The notes beneath the pieces were generated by a model. It ran no database searches, had not been told where the DNA came from, and saw nothing but the letters and a program-made list of their open reading frames with translations. From Chitinophagaceae bacterium (GTDB lineage Bacteria > Bacteroidota > Bacteroidia > Chitinophagales > Chitinophagaceae): DNA of 64,000 bases. A program made the position numbers and the translations under genes. The DNA is taken from the NCBI GenBank assembly GCA_027486835.1, contig JAIXOJ010000191.1, forward strand, positions 1 through 64,000, in the 5' to 3' direction. The stretch's first letter is position 1. Every line of letters begins with the position of its first letter. This document shows positions 27,501 to 37,056 of this stretch, in pieces.

Positions 27501-29687
27501 ATGAAAGTATTTTCGCTATTAATCTTTATTGGACTAGCCCATTTGTCATTTGCGCAGCCACTATATAAAGATAAAAAAGCCCCCGTAGAAAGCCGAATCA
27601 AAGACTTGATACAAAGAATGACAGTGGAGGAAAAAATACTCCAGTTGAACCAATACACTTTTGGCGAAAACAGAAATGTAAACAACATTGGAAAGGAAAT
27701 GAACGAGCTGCCAGCAGGCATTGGGTCTCTCATTTATTTTAGTGCAGATCCTGTGATGCGCAACCGAATCCAGAAAAAGGCAATGGATTCTTCCAGACTG
27801 GGTATCCCCATCCTTTTTGGTTTTGATGTAATCCATGGTTTCCGCACGGTTTATCCTATATCCATTGCCCAAGCCTGCTCCTGGAATCCAAGTTTGGTAA
27901 CCCAAAATTGCCGAGCAGCGGCCAAGGAATCGGTGCTTTCGGGCGTAGATTGGACATTCTCACCCATGATAGATGTGGCGCGCGACCCAAGATGGGGAAG
28001 GGTTTCTGAGGGTTATGGCGAAGACCCTTATACCAATGCCATTTTTGGAGTAGCCACCGTAAAAGGATACCAAGGGGCAAGCCTTTCTGATTCTTTTTCA
28101 ATAGCGGCTTGTCTAAAACATTATGTAGGCTATGGTCTCAGCGAGGGTGGTAGAGATTATCATTATAGTGATGTATCGGCACAATCGCTTTGGGAAACCT
28201 ACCTCCCGCCTTACGAAGCTTGTGTAAAAGCAGGTGCAGCCACATTGATGAGTGCTTTTAACGACATCAGCGGTGTTCCTGCCACAGCAAATCATTATAC
28301 TTTGACAGAAATATTGAAACAACGCTGGAAACACGATGGCTTTGTAGTGGCAGATTGGAATGCCGTGGATCAGTTGGTGGCGCAAGGGGTAGCCAAAGAC
28401 AGAAAAGAAGCAGGATTAAAAGCATTTACTGCTGGTGTGGAAATGGATATGCGGGACAATATTTATCGGGAGAATTTTAAACAACTAATCCAAGAACAGA
28501 AGATAACGATGGCGCAAATCAACGATGCCGTTTCCCGTATTCTGCGCGTAAAATTCGGGCTGGGGCTTTTTGACCAACCTTATACGGCTATTGTGTCTGA
28601 AAAAGACCGATACCTCCAACCATATAGCGTTCAATTGGCGGCAGACCTTGCTGCGGAATCGATGGTGTTGCTAAAAAACAAGAACAATACTTTACCCATT
28701 GGTATAGGAGTAAAGCAAGTGGCAGTTATAGGGCCAATGGCAAAGGACAAAACCAATATCATCGGCTCATGGTCTTTCAATGGTCATTCGGCAGATGCAC
28801 AAAGTATTTATGAAGGATTAGAACACGAATTTCAAGGAAAGGCATCCCTTAATTATGCCAAAGGCTGCGCATTTGATGGACAGGATGAAGCGGGTTTTGA
28901 CGAAGCAATTGCAGTTGCGAGTAAGTCAGATGTAGTGATAGTTTGTCTTGGCGAAGAAAAAACATGGAGTGGCGAAAATGCCTCTCGCTCCACCATTGCC
29001 TTGCCCGCCATTCAAGAAAAATTAGTAGCAGCCTTGAAAAAAACAGGAAAGCAGATTGTGTTGGTTTTGTCCAATGGACGGCCTTTGGAATTGCTTCGCT
29101 TAGAGCCACTGAGCGATGCAATTGTAGAAATCTGGCAACCGGGCATTGCTGGTGGAGATGCATTGGCAGGCATTCTTTCTGGCAGAATCAATCCTTCGGC
29201 TAAGTTGGCCATCACTTTCCCACTCACAACAGGACAAATACCTACCTATTACGATATGCGCCAAAGCGCCAGACCCAAAGAAGGGTTGTATCAAGATATC
29301 GCCACAGAGCCATTGTATTGGTTTGGGCATGGATTGAGCTATGCTAATTTTAGTTACGCACAGCCAGTTGCGAGTGCTATTAAAGTGAAGAAACAAGGAA
29401 AAGTCTCCGTTTCCGTATCAGTAAAAAACACTTCTGAGGTAGAAGGAAAGGAAACCGCCCTTTGGTATATCTCCCAGCCAGTAGCTTCCATTTCTAGACC
29501 GATGAAGGAGCTAAAGTTTTTTGAGAAAAAGAACTTAAAAGCAGGGGAGGAGGCAACATTCACATTTGAGATTGTCCCCACAAGAGATTTAAGTTTTACG
29601 GATGCCAATGGCAATAGACACTTAGAAGCAGGGGATTATTTCATTGAAGTAGGGAAGAAAAAAGTAAAGATTGAGTTGGTTGATTAA
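27501..29687 (+). CDS. bglX: GH3 beta-glucosidase, BglX type
   Basis: 728 residues with the signal peptide MKVFSLLIFIGLAHLSFAQ. It follows the BglX plan closely: RIKDLIQRMTVEEKILQLNQ, IPILFGFDVIHGFRTVYPI, DVARDPRWGRVSEGYGEDPY, KHYVGYGLSEGGRDYHYSD and the nucleophile Asp in GFVVADWNAVD (D285). The C-terminal GH3 domain holds the candidate acid/base Glu in TWSGENASRS, and a fibronectin-III-like domain ends the protein. There is no PA14 insertion, in contrast to the GH3 protein at 15973. It is predicted to be periplasmic and to release beta-linked glucose (or xylose) from short oligosaccharides. It stands between the lyase and the GH10 xylanase in the same direction. Confidence 0.92.
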   Translation: MKVFSLLIFIGLAHLSFAQPLYKDKKAPVESRIKDLIQRMTVEEKILQLNQYTFGENRNVNNIGKEMNELPAGIGSLIYFSADPVMRNRIQKKAMDSSRLGIPILFGFDVIHGFRTVYPISIAQACSWNPSLVTQNCRAAAKESVLSGVDWTFSPMIDVARDPRWGRVSEGYGEDPYTNAIFGVATVKGYQGASLSDSFSIAACLKHYVGYGLSEGGRDYHYSDVSAQSLWETYLPPYEACVKAGAATLMSAFNDISGVPATANHYTLTEILKQRWKHDGFVVADWNAVDQLVAQGVAKDRKEAGLKAFTAGVEMDMRDNIYRENFKQLIQEQKITMAQINDAVSRILRVKFGLGLFDQPYTAIVSEKDRYLQPYSVQLAADLAAESMVLLKNKNNTLPIGIGVKQVAVIGPMAKDKTNIIGSWSFNGHSADAQSIYEGLEHEFQGKASLNYAKGCAFDGQDEAGFDEAIAVASKSDVVIVCLGEEKTWSGENASRSTIALPAIQEKLVAALKKTGKQIVLVLSNGRPLELLRLEPLSDAIVEIWQPGIAGGDALAGILSGRINPSAKLAITFPLTTGQIPTYYDMRQSARPKEGLYQDIATEPLYWFGHGLSYANFSYAQPVASAIKVKKQGKVSVSVSVKNTSEVEGKETALWYISQPVASISRPMKELKFFEKKNLKAGEEATFTFEIVPTRDLSFTDANGNRHLEAGDYFIEVGKKKVKIELVD

Positions 29688-29743
29688 AAGGTGTAGGCAG
29701 GGATACAAAAGTTTTTCGTTTTGCCCCTCGCCTTTGTTCTTTC

Positions 29744-29779
29744 TCCCTCTCCCTTCGGAGAGGGCTGGGGTGAGGTTAA
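29744..29779 (+). repeat. Dispersed 36-bp repeat (copy 1 of 4)
   Basis: CCCTCTCCCTTCGGAGAGGG, a perfect inverted repeat, is followed by CTGGGGTGAGGTT. Three further copies in the same orientation follow the SSS, SDR and RraA genes at 42073, 44399 and 45238. Confidence 0.8.
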
Positions 29780-29883
29780 TCTAAATGATTGCGAAAAACA
29801 TTTAAGCACCACAGGGTAGTTATTAAGACATCCATATTATTCATTGGGAAATAAATTTTCCTAACAAAGCATTATTCATTAGT

Positions 29884-31692
29884 ATGAAAATTATCGGTTT
29901 AGCTTGTTTGGCACTGTTGGCGGTTCAGTTACGTATAAACGCACAGCAGTTGGTGCCTTTAGACAAATCGCTTGAAAAATTAAATCCAGTGAATGTTTTT
30001 CCATTGAACCCTGAAAAAACGTACAACTTCAATGATAGAAATAAAAAAGATCGACCATCCGAGTTTACGGTTAAGATGTTGGCCGACTCGGTACGTTTGT
30101 TTACAGCAGAAGTAACAGTTGCGGGTAAGGGCTATAATGATGTTCAGGTTGAGTGGAGAAGCCAATTGAAAATAAAAAAGGGCGATATTTTGTTGGCAAG
30201 AATGGCCATGAGAGGTGTCTATGCCAAGCAAGAATCTGGTGAAGCCATGCTCAATTTTGCGGTAACAGATGCAAGACCCAATGGAGAAAGAAGCGTGATT
30301 GTAGATTTAAGCATCGGCCCCGATTGGAAAACTATCGATATTCCGTTTATTGCCGCATCAGATATTTTGCCCAACAATGGTAAGATAACTATTGGCTTGG
30401 GGGCATTGGCGCAAAAAGTGGAAATTGCTGGGATAGCCGTATTAAATTTTGGAAACAAAGCAAGCCTTGCGCAACTACCGGCTACCAGATTTACGTATGA
30501 AGGCAGGGAAAAAGACGCCAAATGGCGCAAGGATGCATTAAAACGAATAGAAAAAATACGAACAGCACCATTGCAAATCAAAGTGGTGGATGCTGCTGGA
30601 AATGCAGTAGAAGGCGTGAACGTAAAAGCTCGGATGATTCAATCTTCCTTTATATGGGGCACGGCTGTTAATGAAGCAGAACTAGCAGATAACTTGCCTA
30701 CCTCTGAACAATACAAGACCTTGCTCAAGGAATTGTTCAATACCGTAGTGATAGAAAATGGGTTTAAATGGGAACGGTGGGCTGGTATTCCTGCTAGAAA
30801 AGTGCAAACACTTAAAGCTTTTGAATGGTTAGATCAACAAGGATTTAGGCAAAGGGGGCACAATCTGGTTTGGCCCGGATGGAAGTTTGCTCCAAAATTT
30901 GCCAAAGGCATGGCCGAAAAAGACAGTGCCGCTTTCCGCAAGTTGATTGAGGATGACATTCGAGAAAGGATGGCAATAACCAAAGGAAAAGTGATTGCTT
31001 GGGATGTGATTAATGAGCTAATGCACGAGCATGATTTTTTCCCCTACTTACCCAAAGATGTGGTGGGGCAGTGGTATAAGCTGGCAAGAAGTCTAGACCC
31101 AAAAGCACAGCTTTTTATCAATGAATATGCAATGCTCAATGGAAAATACAGTCCAAAGAATATAGAAAAATATATTGAGTTAGTGGATAATTATAGAAAA
31201 GAGGGCGTACCTATTGATGCCATGGGCGTTCAAGGCCATGTGGGCAGGCAGCCCCGCAATCCAGTAGATGTTATTTCAGATTTGGATTTGTTTACTCCAA
31301 TCGGTGTACCCATCCAGATTACAGAATTTGACGTAAACACCACCGACGAGGAATTGCAAGCCGATTATACCCGCGATTTTTTGATTGCTTGTTATAGCCA
31401 TCCTGCCATTACTGGTTTTATCATGTGGGGCTTTTGGCAAGGAAAGCATTGGAAGCCCGATGCCGCTATGTTTAGAACTGATTTTACGCCCAAACCCAAT
31501 GCCGCTGTTTGGCGCGATTTGGTGAATAAGCAATGGAAAACAAGCTTTGAAGCTAGTACAAATGCAAAAGGTAAAGTTGCCTCAAGAGGTCATTTTGGAA
31601 CGTATGATGTGGAGCTGAGTAAAGATGGAAAAGTGGTCAAACAGCAATACCAACTTACCAAAAATGCACCTGCTTTGGAAATAAAATGGTAA
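29884..31692 (+). CDS. GH10 endo-1,4-beta-xylanase with N-terminal beta-sandwich
   Basis: 602 residues with a signal peptide ending near RINAQQ. Residues about 40-195 form a beta-rich domain that may bind carbohydrate (a CBM-like module, family not assigned). The GH10 barrel follows: VIENGFKWERW, the GHNLVWPGW motif, acid/base E378 in WDVINEL and nucleophile E481 in IQITEFDVN. The spacing of 103 residues is normal for GH10. Its end contains GFIMWGFWQGKHWKP. It is predicted to cut the xylan backbone internally, with the two GH3 enzymes finishing the products. This is the clearest clue that the cluster acts on xylan or glucuronoxylan. There is no T9SS domain, so it probably acts in the periplasm on imported oligosaccharides. 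Confidence 0.94.
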   Translation: MKIIGLACLALLAVQLRINAQQLVPLDKSLEKLNPVNVFPLNPEKTYNFNDRNKKDRPSEFTVKMLADSVRLFTAEVTVAGKGYNDVQVEWRSQLKIKKGDILLARMAMRGVYAKQESGEAMLNFAVTDARPNGERSVIVDLSIGPDWKTIDIPFIAASDILPNNGKITIGLGALAQKVEIAGIAVLNFGNKASLAQLPATRFTYEGREKDAKWRKDALKRIEKIRTAPLQIKVVDAAGNAVEGVNVKARMIQSSFIWGTAVNEAELADNLPTSEQYKTLLKELFNTVVIENGFKWERWAGIPARKVQTLKAFEWLDQQGFRQRGHNLVWPGWKFAPKFAKGMAEKDSAAFRKLIEDDIRERMAITKGKVIAWDVINELMHEHDFFPYLPKDVVGQWYKLARSLDPKAQLFINEYAMLNGKYSPKNIEKYIELVDNYRKEGVPIDAMGVQGHVGRQPRNPVDVISDLDLFTPIGVPIQITEFDVNTTDEELQADYTRDFLIACYSHPAITGFIMWGFWQGKHWKPDAAMFRTDFTPKPNAAVWRDLVNKQWKTSFEASTNAKGKVASRGHFGTYDVELSKDGKVVKQQYQLTKNAPALEIKW

Positions 31693-31736
31693 AGAAATAG
31701 GGTATTTATCCCCGGTATAGAACCACCATTTTGTTC

Positions 31737-31769
31737 AGACCTGACAGGTTTTTAAAACCTGTCAGGTCT
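31737..31769. repeat. 33-bp palindrome AGACCTGACAGG (copy 3 of 3)
   Basis: Same stem as the copies near 25.3 kb, here in the 101-bp gap between the GH10 gene and the MFS gene. Its T/A centre matches copy 2. Confidence 0.85.
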
Positions 31770-31793
31770 AACACTAACCCCTAATGACTAAAT

Positions 31794-33029
31794 ATGCGTA
31801 TAATCAATCAAGAAAAAAGTGTTGCAAAGCAGTTATTGCAAATCCCCATTATTGTAGCTGCGCTTGGGTATTTTGTAGATGTGTATGACCTGCTGTTATT
31901 CAGCATTGTGAGGATTCCGAGTTTACAAGCCATTGGCATTTCGGGTTCAAGGCTATTGGAAGATGGTGCATACCTCATGAATATGCAAATGATAGGCATG
32001 TTGATAGGTGGTATTTTCTGGGGCATCATCGGCGATAAAAAAGGAAGGCTTTCGGTATTGTTTGGCTCTATTTTAATGTATTCGGTGGCCAATTTCGCCA
32101 ATGGGTTTGTAACCAATTTAGACCAATATGCCATCCTCCGATTTATTGCAGGTATTGGGCTTGCGGGCGAGCTTGGTGCGGGTATTACCTTGGTAGCAGA
32201 AATTTTACCCAAAGAATTGCGTGGTTATGGTACCACAATGGTGGCCTCCGTTGGGGTATTGGGTGCAATATTGGCCTACTTTGTAGCAGACTTATTCGAC
32301 TGGAAAATCGCATTCATGATTGGTGGTGGATTGGGAATGGCACTCTTGCTCATGCGGGTGAGTGTATTTGAATCAGGCATGTTTAAGCATACGCAAGAGC
32401 AATCCGTAAGCAGAGGCGATTTCTTTTATCTATTTAAAACTTGGAAAACCTTCGTTAAGTATGCCCGTTGCATCATCATTGGGCTACCTATTTGGTTTGT
32501 AATTGGGATACTCGTTACGTTTTCACCAGAGTTTGGAAAAGCATTAAACATCGAAGCTCCTGTAATGGCGGGCAAAGCAGTCATGTTTTGTTACATTGGT
32601 CTGTCCTTAGGCGATTTTTCCAGCGGCTTCTTGAGCCAAGCCATTCGAAGTAGGAAAAAAGTGGTATTGATTTTTATCACACTCACTACCACAGCCATTG
32701 TTAGTTATCTTTTTCTACCTAAAACAAGTCTTTTTTCCTTTTATAGTGCCTGTTTGTTTTTAGGTTTCAGTATTGGCTATTGGGCATTGTTTGTAACCAT
32801 TGCCGCCGAACAATTCGGTACCAATCTTAGAAATACCGTCACTACTACTGTTCCCAATTTTGTGAGGGGAAGTGTCAATATTATTACCCCCGCCTTCTTG
32901 TTGTTGAAGCCAAATGTCGGTATCGTAAATGCGGCATTTATGGTAGGAGGCACCACTATATTGGTTGCATTGCTTGCCCTGAAAGGATTAAAAGAAACCT
33001 TTGGAAAAGATTTGGATTATGTGGAGTAG
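31794..33029 (+). CDS. MFS transporter, probable sugar or sugar-acid importer
   Basis: 411 residues with about 12 predicted membrane segments. The first is IPIIVAALGYFVDVYDLLLF. The cytoplasmic loop GDKKGRLSVLFGS after segment 2 is the MFS signature A, and RFIAGIGLAGELGAGITLVAEI follows in segment 4. The plan resembles metabolite:H+ symporters of the MFS. It comes after the GH10 gene with a palindrome between, so it probably carries a product of the cluster, such as a pentose, a hexuronate or a short oligosaccharide, across the inner membrane. The substrate cannot be read from the sequence. It is one of two candidate inner-membrane carriers in the window. The other is the SSS symporter at 40405. 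Confidence 0.88.
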   Translation: MRIINQEKSVAKQLLQIPIIVAALGYFVDVYDLLLFSIVRIPSLQAIGISGSRLLEDGAYLMNMQMIGMLIGGIFWGIIGDKKGRLSVLFGSILMYSVANFANGFVTNLDQYAILRFIAGIGLAGELGAGITLVAEILPKELRGYGTTMVASVGVLGAILAYFVADLFDWKIAFMIGGGLGMALLLMRVSVFESGMFKHTQEQSVSRGDFFYLFKTWKTFVKYARCIIIGLPIWFVIGILVTFSPEFGKALNIEAPVMAGKAVMFCYIGLSLGDFSSGFLSQAIRSRKKVVLIFITLTTTAIVSYLFLPKTSLFSFYSACLFLGFSIGYWALFVTIAAEQFGTNLRNTVTTTVPNFVRGSVNIITPAFLLLKPNVGIVNAAFMVGGTTILVALLALKGLKETFGKDLDYVE

Positions 33030-33095
33030 GTATTAAATTTTAGGTAATAGGTATTAAGTTTTAGGTTATGGGTAATAGCTATTAGGTTTTGTGTC

Positions 33096-33128
33096 AACCT
33101 TTATAGGGTTTGAAACTCTATAAAGGTT
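33096..33128. repeat. 33-bp palindrome (copy 2 of 2)
   Basis: AACCTTTATAGGGTTTG is paired with AAACTCTATAAAGGTT. It differs from the copy at 15789 by two bases and has one mismatch in the stem. It sits directly upstream of array 5. Confidence 0.7.
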
Positions 33129-33161
33129 TGCGAAGCGGTGGAAAACAGGTCTGATTCTGTT

Positions 33162-33416
33162 CGATTTGCGTTGGCGGACGGGTCGCCGACTCCAATCGTG
33201 CACGATTTACGTTGGCGGACGGGTCGCCAGCCCCAATCGTGTACGATTTACGTTGGCGGACGGGTCGCCAGCCCCAATCGTGCACGATTTACGTTTGCGG
33301 ACGGGTCGCCGGCTCCAATCGTGCACGATTTACGTTTGCGGACGGGTCGCCGGCTCCAATCGTGCACGATTTGCGTTGGCGGATGGGTCGCCAGCATCAT
33401 TGGGGTATGATTTGGG
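33162..33416. repeat. Tandem array 5: six exact 41-bp units with two hairpins each
   Basis: The anchor CGATTTRCGTT recurs at 33162, 33203, 33244, 33285, 33326 and 33367, exactly 41 bp apart, with a decayed seventh start at 33408. Each unit has the palindrome AATCGTGCACGATT (GTAC-type centre in one copy) and a GC stem GGCG...CGCC around GACGGGT. The 41-bp period rotates the reading frame, so the three overlapping frames across it show the same peptides in cyclic order and are not genes. The surrounding 33030-33544 gap has no other gene. Confidence 0.93.
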
Positions 33417-33544
33417 TTGACAAATAGATTTGTCAGCTTCTCGAAAGCAGATTTGAACTGAAGAATATGTTCGTTAAATGCTAATACCTAATACTTACAA
33501 CCTAGTACTTACAACTAGCACCCTTTTTTCAAAATAAATTTTAG

Positions 33545-35743
33545 ATGATTATGAAGTACAATTGTTTTGTTTTTATTGCCACAGTATTCATTGCTTTCTC
33601 CGCCTCCGGGCAAAAGGAAAAGCAACCGCTCGATTATGTAGATAATTTTATAGGGGTCAGGGATTTAAATAGTAGTTGTGTGCTGGGGCCGCAATTGCCG
33701 CAGGGGTCCATCAGCCCAAGTCCACAAACTGCCCCGGGATCTATTAAGTACGATATGGATTGTTATGTGATGGGGCAACCTATCAGAGGTTTTGGGCAAT
33801 TGCACGTGAGTGGCACCGGCTGGGGGAAATATGGGATGTTCTTGCTTTCCCCTCAAATTGGATTAGCAACTGGAGAAACCGAACACGATTCTCCCAAAGA
33901 AAATGAAACAGCTACGCCTTATCAATATGCCGTAACACTAAGTAAATACGGTATCAAAACGGCAGTTACTCCTGCTACACACTCGGCTATTTATCAATTT
34001 ACCTTTCCTGCTTCCGATTCTGCGCATTTATTATTGGATATCAGCCACAACATTACCGACATTGCCACTTCCATGAAAAACAAAACACCCGCCTTTATTG
34101 ACGGGAAAGTGTCTTTTTCCAACAAGGAGAATACAGAGTTGAAAGGCTACGGCAACTATATCGGTGGATTTTCTAATGGGGCATATAAAGTATATTTCTG
34201 TATGCGGTTGAGTAAGTCACCTGCCAAAGCGGGCACTTGGTTGAACGACCGAGTAGCAGATGGAAAAGCAAAAAGTCAATCTGCGGGAAGTGGGGAAAGA
34301 TTAGGTGCTTATGTGCAGTATTCCACCAAAGAAAATGAAGTGTTGTATGTAAAAATTGGCGTGTCTTTAAAAAGCATAGAACAGGCAACGGCTTGGCTTG
34401 ATGAGGAAATTACGGGTTGGGACTATGATCAAGTGAAGCAAACGGCGGTTAATAGCTGGACAAAAGAATTGAGTAAAATAAAAGTGGATGGCGGTACAGA
34501 AACGGAAAAGCAAATCTTTTATACCGCTTGTTATCATGCCAGCATCATGCCGAGAGACCGGACAAATGATTTTGTTGGGTATGAAAGCAAAGTGCCTATG
34601 TGGGATGATCACTTGGCAGTTTGGGACACTTGGCGTACGCTATATCCTTTAAAAGTATTGACAAACCCGGCGATGGTGAGTGGTACGATTAACTCATTTA
34701 TTGCTAGGTACAAAAAGTACAATCGGGTAAAAGATGCTTTTGTAGCAGGAAATGAAAAGTTCCAAGACCAAGGGGGAAATAATACCGACAATATTATTGC
34801 GGACGCATTTGTAAAAAATGTAAAAGGGGTGGATTGGAAAGAGGCATATAAAGTAATGAAAGGCCAGGCCGATCAAGAAAGGCTAGGTATCAATTTCGAT
34901 AAGCCCGACAGCGCCAAGTTGTACAAAGAGTTAGGCTGGTTGCCCGCAGGAAAAATGAGCTGCTCGGTTTCTTTAGAGTATGCGTATAATGATTTTTGTG
35001 CTGCGCAAATGGCCAAAACATTGGGTACATCGGAAGACTATAAAAAGTATAAAGAAAGAAGTGAAAAATGGATAACCCAATGGAACCCCGATGCAGAAAG
35101 CGATGGCTTTAAAGGGTTTATCAATCCAAAAGAATTGAACGGCAATTTTATAGCTATTGATAATAAAAAGAATTGGGGTTCTTGGAAAAACTTTTTCTAC
35201 GAAGGCAATTCTTGGACCTATTCTTATTTCGTACCCCATCAATTTGAAAAACTGGTACAGCTTTCAGAAAGCAAAGCCGGTTTTGCAAAAAAGCTGCAAC
35301 ATGGCTTTGAGAAAAACCTAATTGACTACGGAAATGAACCGGCTTTTCTAGCAGTGCATGCATTTCACTATGCCGATAGAAGCGATTTAGCCAGTTACTA
35401 TGTGCGCAAACTCATGAAAGAAAGGTTTACCACGCAAGGCTATAGCGAAAATGAAGATAGTGGGGCAATGGGAAGCTGGTATATATTCTCGGCAATGGGC
35501 TTTTTCCCCAATGCAGGTCAAGACATTTATTACCTAACAGGGTCTAGTTTTCCTGCTGTCACCTTAACACTTGGCAATGGCAAAAAGCTAAACATCAAGG
35601 CAAAAAATGCTTCTGAAACAAACGTCTATGTCCAATCATGTAAAATAAACGGAAAGGAATGGAGCAAACCTTGGTTTAACCACCATCAAATAGAAAACGG
35701 CGGCACCATAGAATTTGTAATGGGCGATAAACCGGTACAATAA
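33545..35743 (+). CDS. GH92 alpha-mannosidase family protein
   Basis: 732 residues. The signal peptide is MIMKYNCFVFIATVFIAFSASGQ, and the second Met (33551) is an equally good start. GH92 marks are YVDNFIGVRD at the N-terminus, GFGQLHVSGTGWGKYG, VWDTWRTLYPL, the EGNSWTYSYFVPHQ segment carrying the candidate catalytic acid, GNEPAFLAVHAFHYADR, and NEDSGAMGSWYIFSAMGFFP with the general base Asp. GH92 enzymes are calcium-dependent inverting exo-alpha-mannosidases, usually active on alpha-1,2, -1,3, -1,4 or -1,6 mannosides. Length is near the family norm. Its role beside xylan enzymes is unclear; it may act on a mannose-containing side chain. It lies after the 41-bp array and before a terminator. 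Confidence 0.9.
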   Translation: MIMKYNCFVFIATVFIAFSASGQKEKQPLDYVDNFIGVRDLNSSCVLGPQLPQGSISPSPQTAPGSIKYDMDCYVMGQPIRGFGQLHVSGTGWGKYGMFLLSPQIGLATGETEHDSPKENETATPYQYAVTLSKYGIKTAVTPATHSAIYQFTFPASDSAHLLLDISHNITDIATSMKNKTPAFIDGKVSFSNKENTELKGYGNYIGGFSNGAYKVYFCMRLSKSPAKAGTWLNDRVADGKAKSQSAGSGERLGAYVQYSTKENEVLYVKIGVSLKSIEQATAWLDEEITGWDYDQVKQTAVNSWTKELSKIKVDGGTETEKQIFYTACYHASIMPRDRTNDFVGYESKVPMWDDHLAVWDTWRTLYPLKVLTNPAMVSGTINSFIARYKKYNRVKDAFVAGNEKFQDQGGNNTDNIIADAFVKNVKGVDWKEAYKVMKGQADQERLGINFDKPDSAKLYKELGWLPAGKMSCSVSLEYAYNDFCAAQMAKTLGTSEDYKKYKERSEKWITQWNPDAESDGFKGFINPKELNGNFIAIDNKKNWGSWKNFFYEGNSWTYSYFVPHQFEKLVQLSESKAGFAKKLQHGFEKNLIDYGNEPAFLAVHAFHYADRSDLASYYVRKLMKERFTTQGYSENEDSGAMGSWYIFSAMGFFPNAGQDIYYLTGSSFPAVTLTLGNGKKLNIKAKNASETNVYVQSCKINGKEWSKPWFNHHQIENGGTIEFVMGDKPVQ

Positions 35744-35786
35744 GATAGAAACGCTTAACTAGCGATTTTATATAGCATTGTTTACC

Positions 35787-35839
35787 AAAAAGGCACGGAT
35801 GCCAATCGTTCTTTGGGTTGGAGTCTGTGCCTTTTTTTT
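35787..35839 (+). terminator. Rho-independent terminator after GH92
   Basis: AAAAAGGCAC...GTGCCTTTTT forms a long stem with an internal CCAATC/GGTTGG pairing and is followed by eight T residues. The A run on the other side lets it also end the convergent Rpn-family gene. Confidence 0.85.
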
Positions 35840-35914
35840 GTCCAGGTACATTGCAAAGTGTATGTTCAAACCAAATTGTATACCAATATGGCAAGTTTAA
35901 GATTGCTTTTTTGG

Positions 35915-36772
35915 TCAAAGTTTTTCAATTTCATCCTGCGTAAGTCCAGTAGACTCTATAATGGTATCTATTGCGATTCCGTTTTGTTTTAAGGATGCAG
36001 CTACTTTTTTTACGCCTTTTAATTCTGCTTCTATTTCTGTTTTTTGCACAGCTTTTTGTACAGCTTTCCTTATGGCTAAATTCATTCTTCCCCTGTAATC
36101 TTGTTCCCGCATCAGTACATAATCGTAGGCCTCTAATTCTGCTTGAGTCCAATTGTGCTTATAGGCGTCCTGATAGGCCATTTGTAATCCCCCGTCTTGT
36201 ATATTTTCAGGAATTACTTCCAATTCCTTAGCATTCTTAATGAAATAGACCCATTGTTCAACAATGGTTTCAAGTTCGTTGGCTTGCTTGATAAATTTGG
36301 GTAGTTCGATAAAATTGAATTCTATATCCTTTATACAATGCTCACCAGTGGCTACATCAGTTATTTTATGTCGGTTCAAAAAGCTAGGATTGTTTGTAGC
36401 AACAAAGTCTAAAATGCCAATGAAATAAATTGGGTTTAGTTTTTCATAATCATCACCGCTATGTATTTGAGCAGTATAGCTTTTAGATGCATAATAAAGC
36501 ACCCGTTTATCGAAATCATCCACTTCTGCTACCTGCATTTCTACAATATAGTTTTTGTTGTTCTGGTCTTTTGCCCTTACATCTACAATCGTAACCTTGC
36601 CTCCCCTTATATCAGGCAATTGGTAGGGAGTTAAAATTTCAACGTCAATTATTTTATACTGATTTGTCAATAATAAAACGGCATTTAGGAAAGAAATTAG
36701 TACTTCTTTCCTGTTTTCGTTTCCAAATATTTTTCGAAACGCTACATCATTTTTTACGTCTACAAATTTCAT
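35915..36772 (-). CDS. Rpn-family PD-(D/E)XK nuclease (transposase-like)
   Basis: 285 residues from MKFVDVKNDVAFRKIFGNENR, the standard start of the family (the frame is open 20 codons further). The nuclease core shows TIVDVRAKDQNNKNYIVEMQVAEV, the D...ExQ form of the PD-(D/E)XK active site, followed by KRVLYYASKSYTAQIHSG. The C-terminal part is charged and ends in a small helical LTQDEIEKL domain. Rpn proteins promote recA-independent recombination in E. coli. Many Bacteroidota carry dozens of copies. Two Cas9/IS-like features are absent: there are no terminal repeats. The gene lies opposite to, and splits, the glycan cluster, with its own promoter upstream and a shared terminator downstream, as expected for a late insertion. 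Confidence 0.88.
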   Translation of the reverse strand: MKFVDVKNDVAFRKIFGNENRKEVLISFLNAVLLLTNQYKIIDVEILTPYQLPDIRGGKVTIVDVRAKDQNNKNYIVEMQVAEVDDFDKRVLYYASKSYTAQIHSGDDYEKLNPIYFIGILDFVATNNPSFLNRHKITDVATGEHCIKDIEFNFIELPKFIKQANELETIVEQWVYFIKNAKELEVIPENIQDGGLQMAYQDAYKHNWTQAELEAYDYVLMREQDYRGRMNLAIRKAVQKAVQKTEIEAELKGVKKVAASLKQNGIAIDTIIESTGLTQDEIEKL

Positions 36773-36802
36773 TTTGTAATTTTTATATAGAAAAGGAGGT
36801 TT

Positions 36803-36832
36803 CAAAAATAAATAGTAACACTTAAAAAACAA
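36803..36832 (-). promoter_or_regulatory. Bacteroidota promoter of the Rpn-family gene
   Basis: On the minus strand TTG (36832-36830) and TATTTTTG (36810-36803) are 19 bp apart, an exact match to the consensus. Transcription would begin near 36797, about 25 nt before the chosen start codon. Confidence 0.7.
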
Positions 36833-37056
36833 TTCTAGAAAGGTTAAGTTGACTAGCGTCTATCTATGCATGTAGAGAACCATACAAGGAAATACCCATT
36901 ATATGGAATGTCAGGATATTTTTTATACTATTTTTTTTGGGCTAAAGCAAAAAAAAAATTAGGTGGGGAACAAAAAGAGAATATTTTCGCGTCATTAATA
37001 ATGAATAGTCCGTAATTAATATTGAATAGATCCCGACTTAAATGCTTTCAGCACAA

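Noticed and set aside
33138-33427. Three overlapping repeat-peptide frames
   Set aside because: The same peptides appear in cyclic order in all three frames because the unit is 41 bp. This is array 5, not coding DNA.
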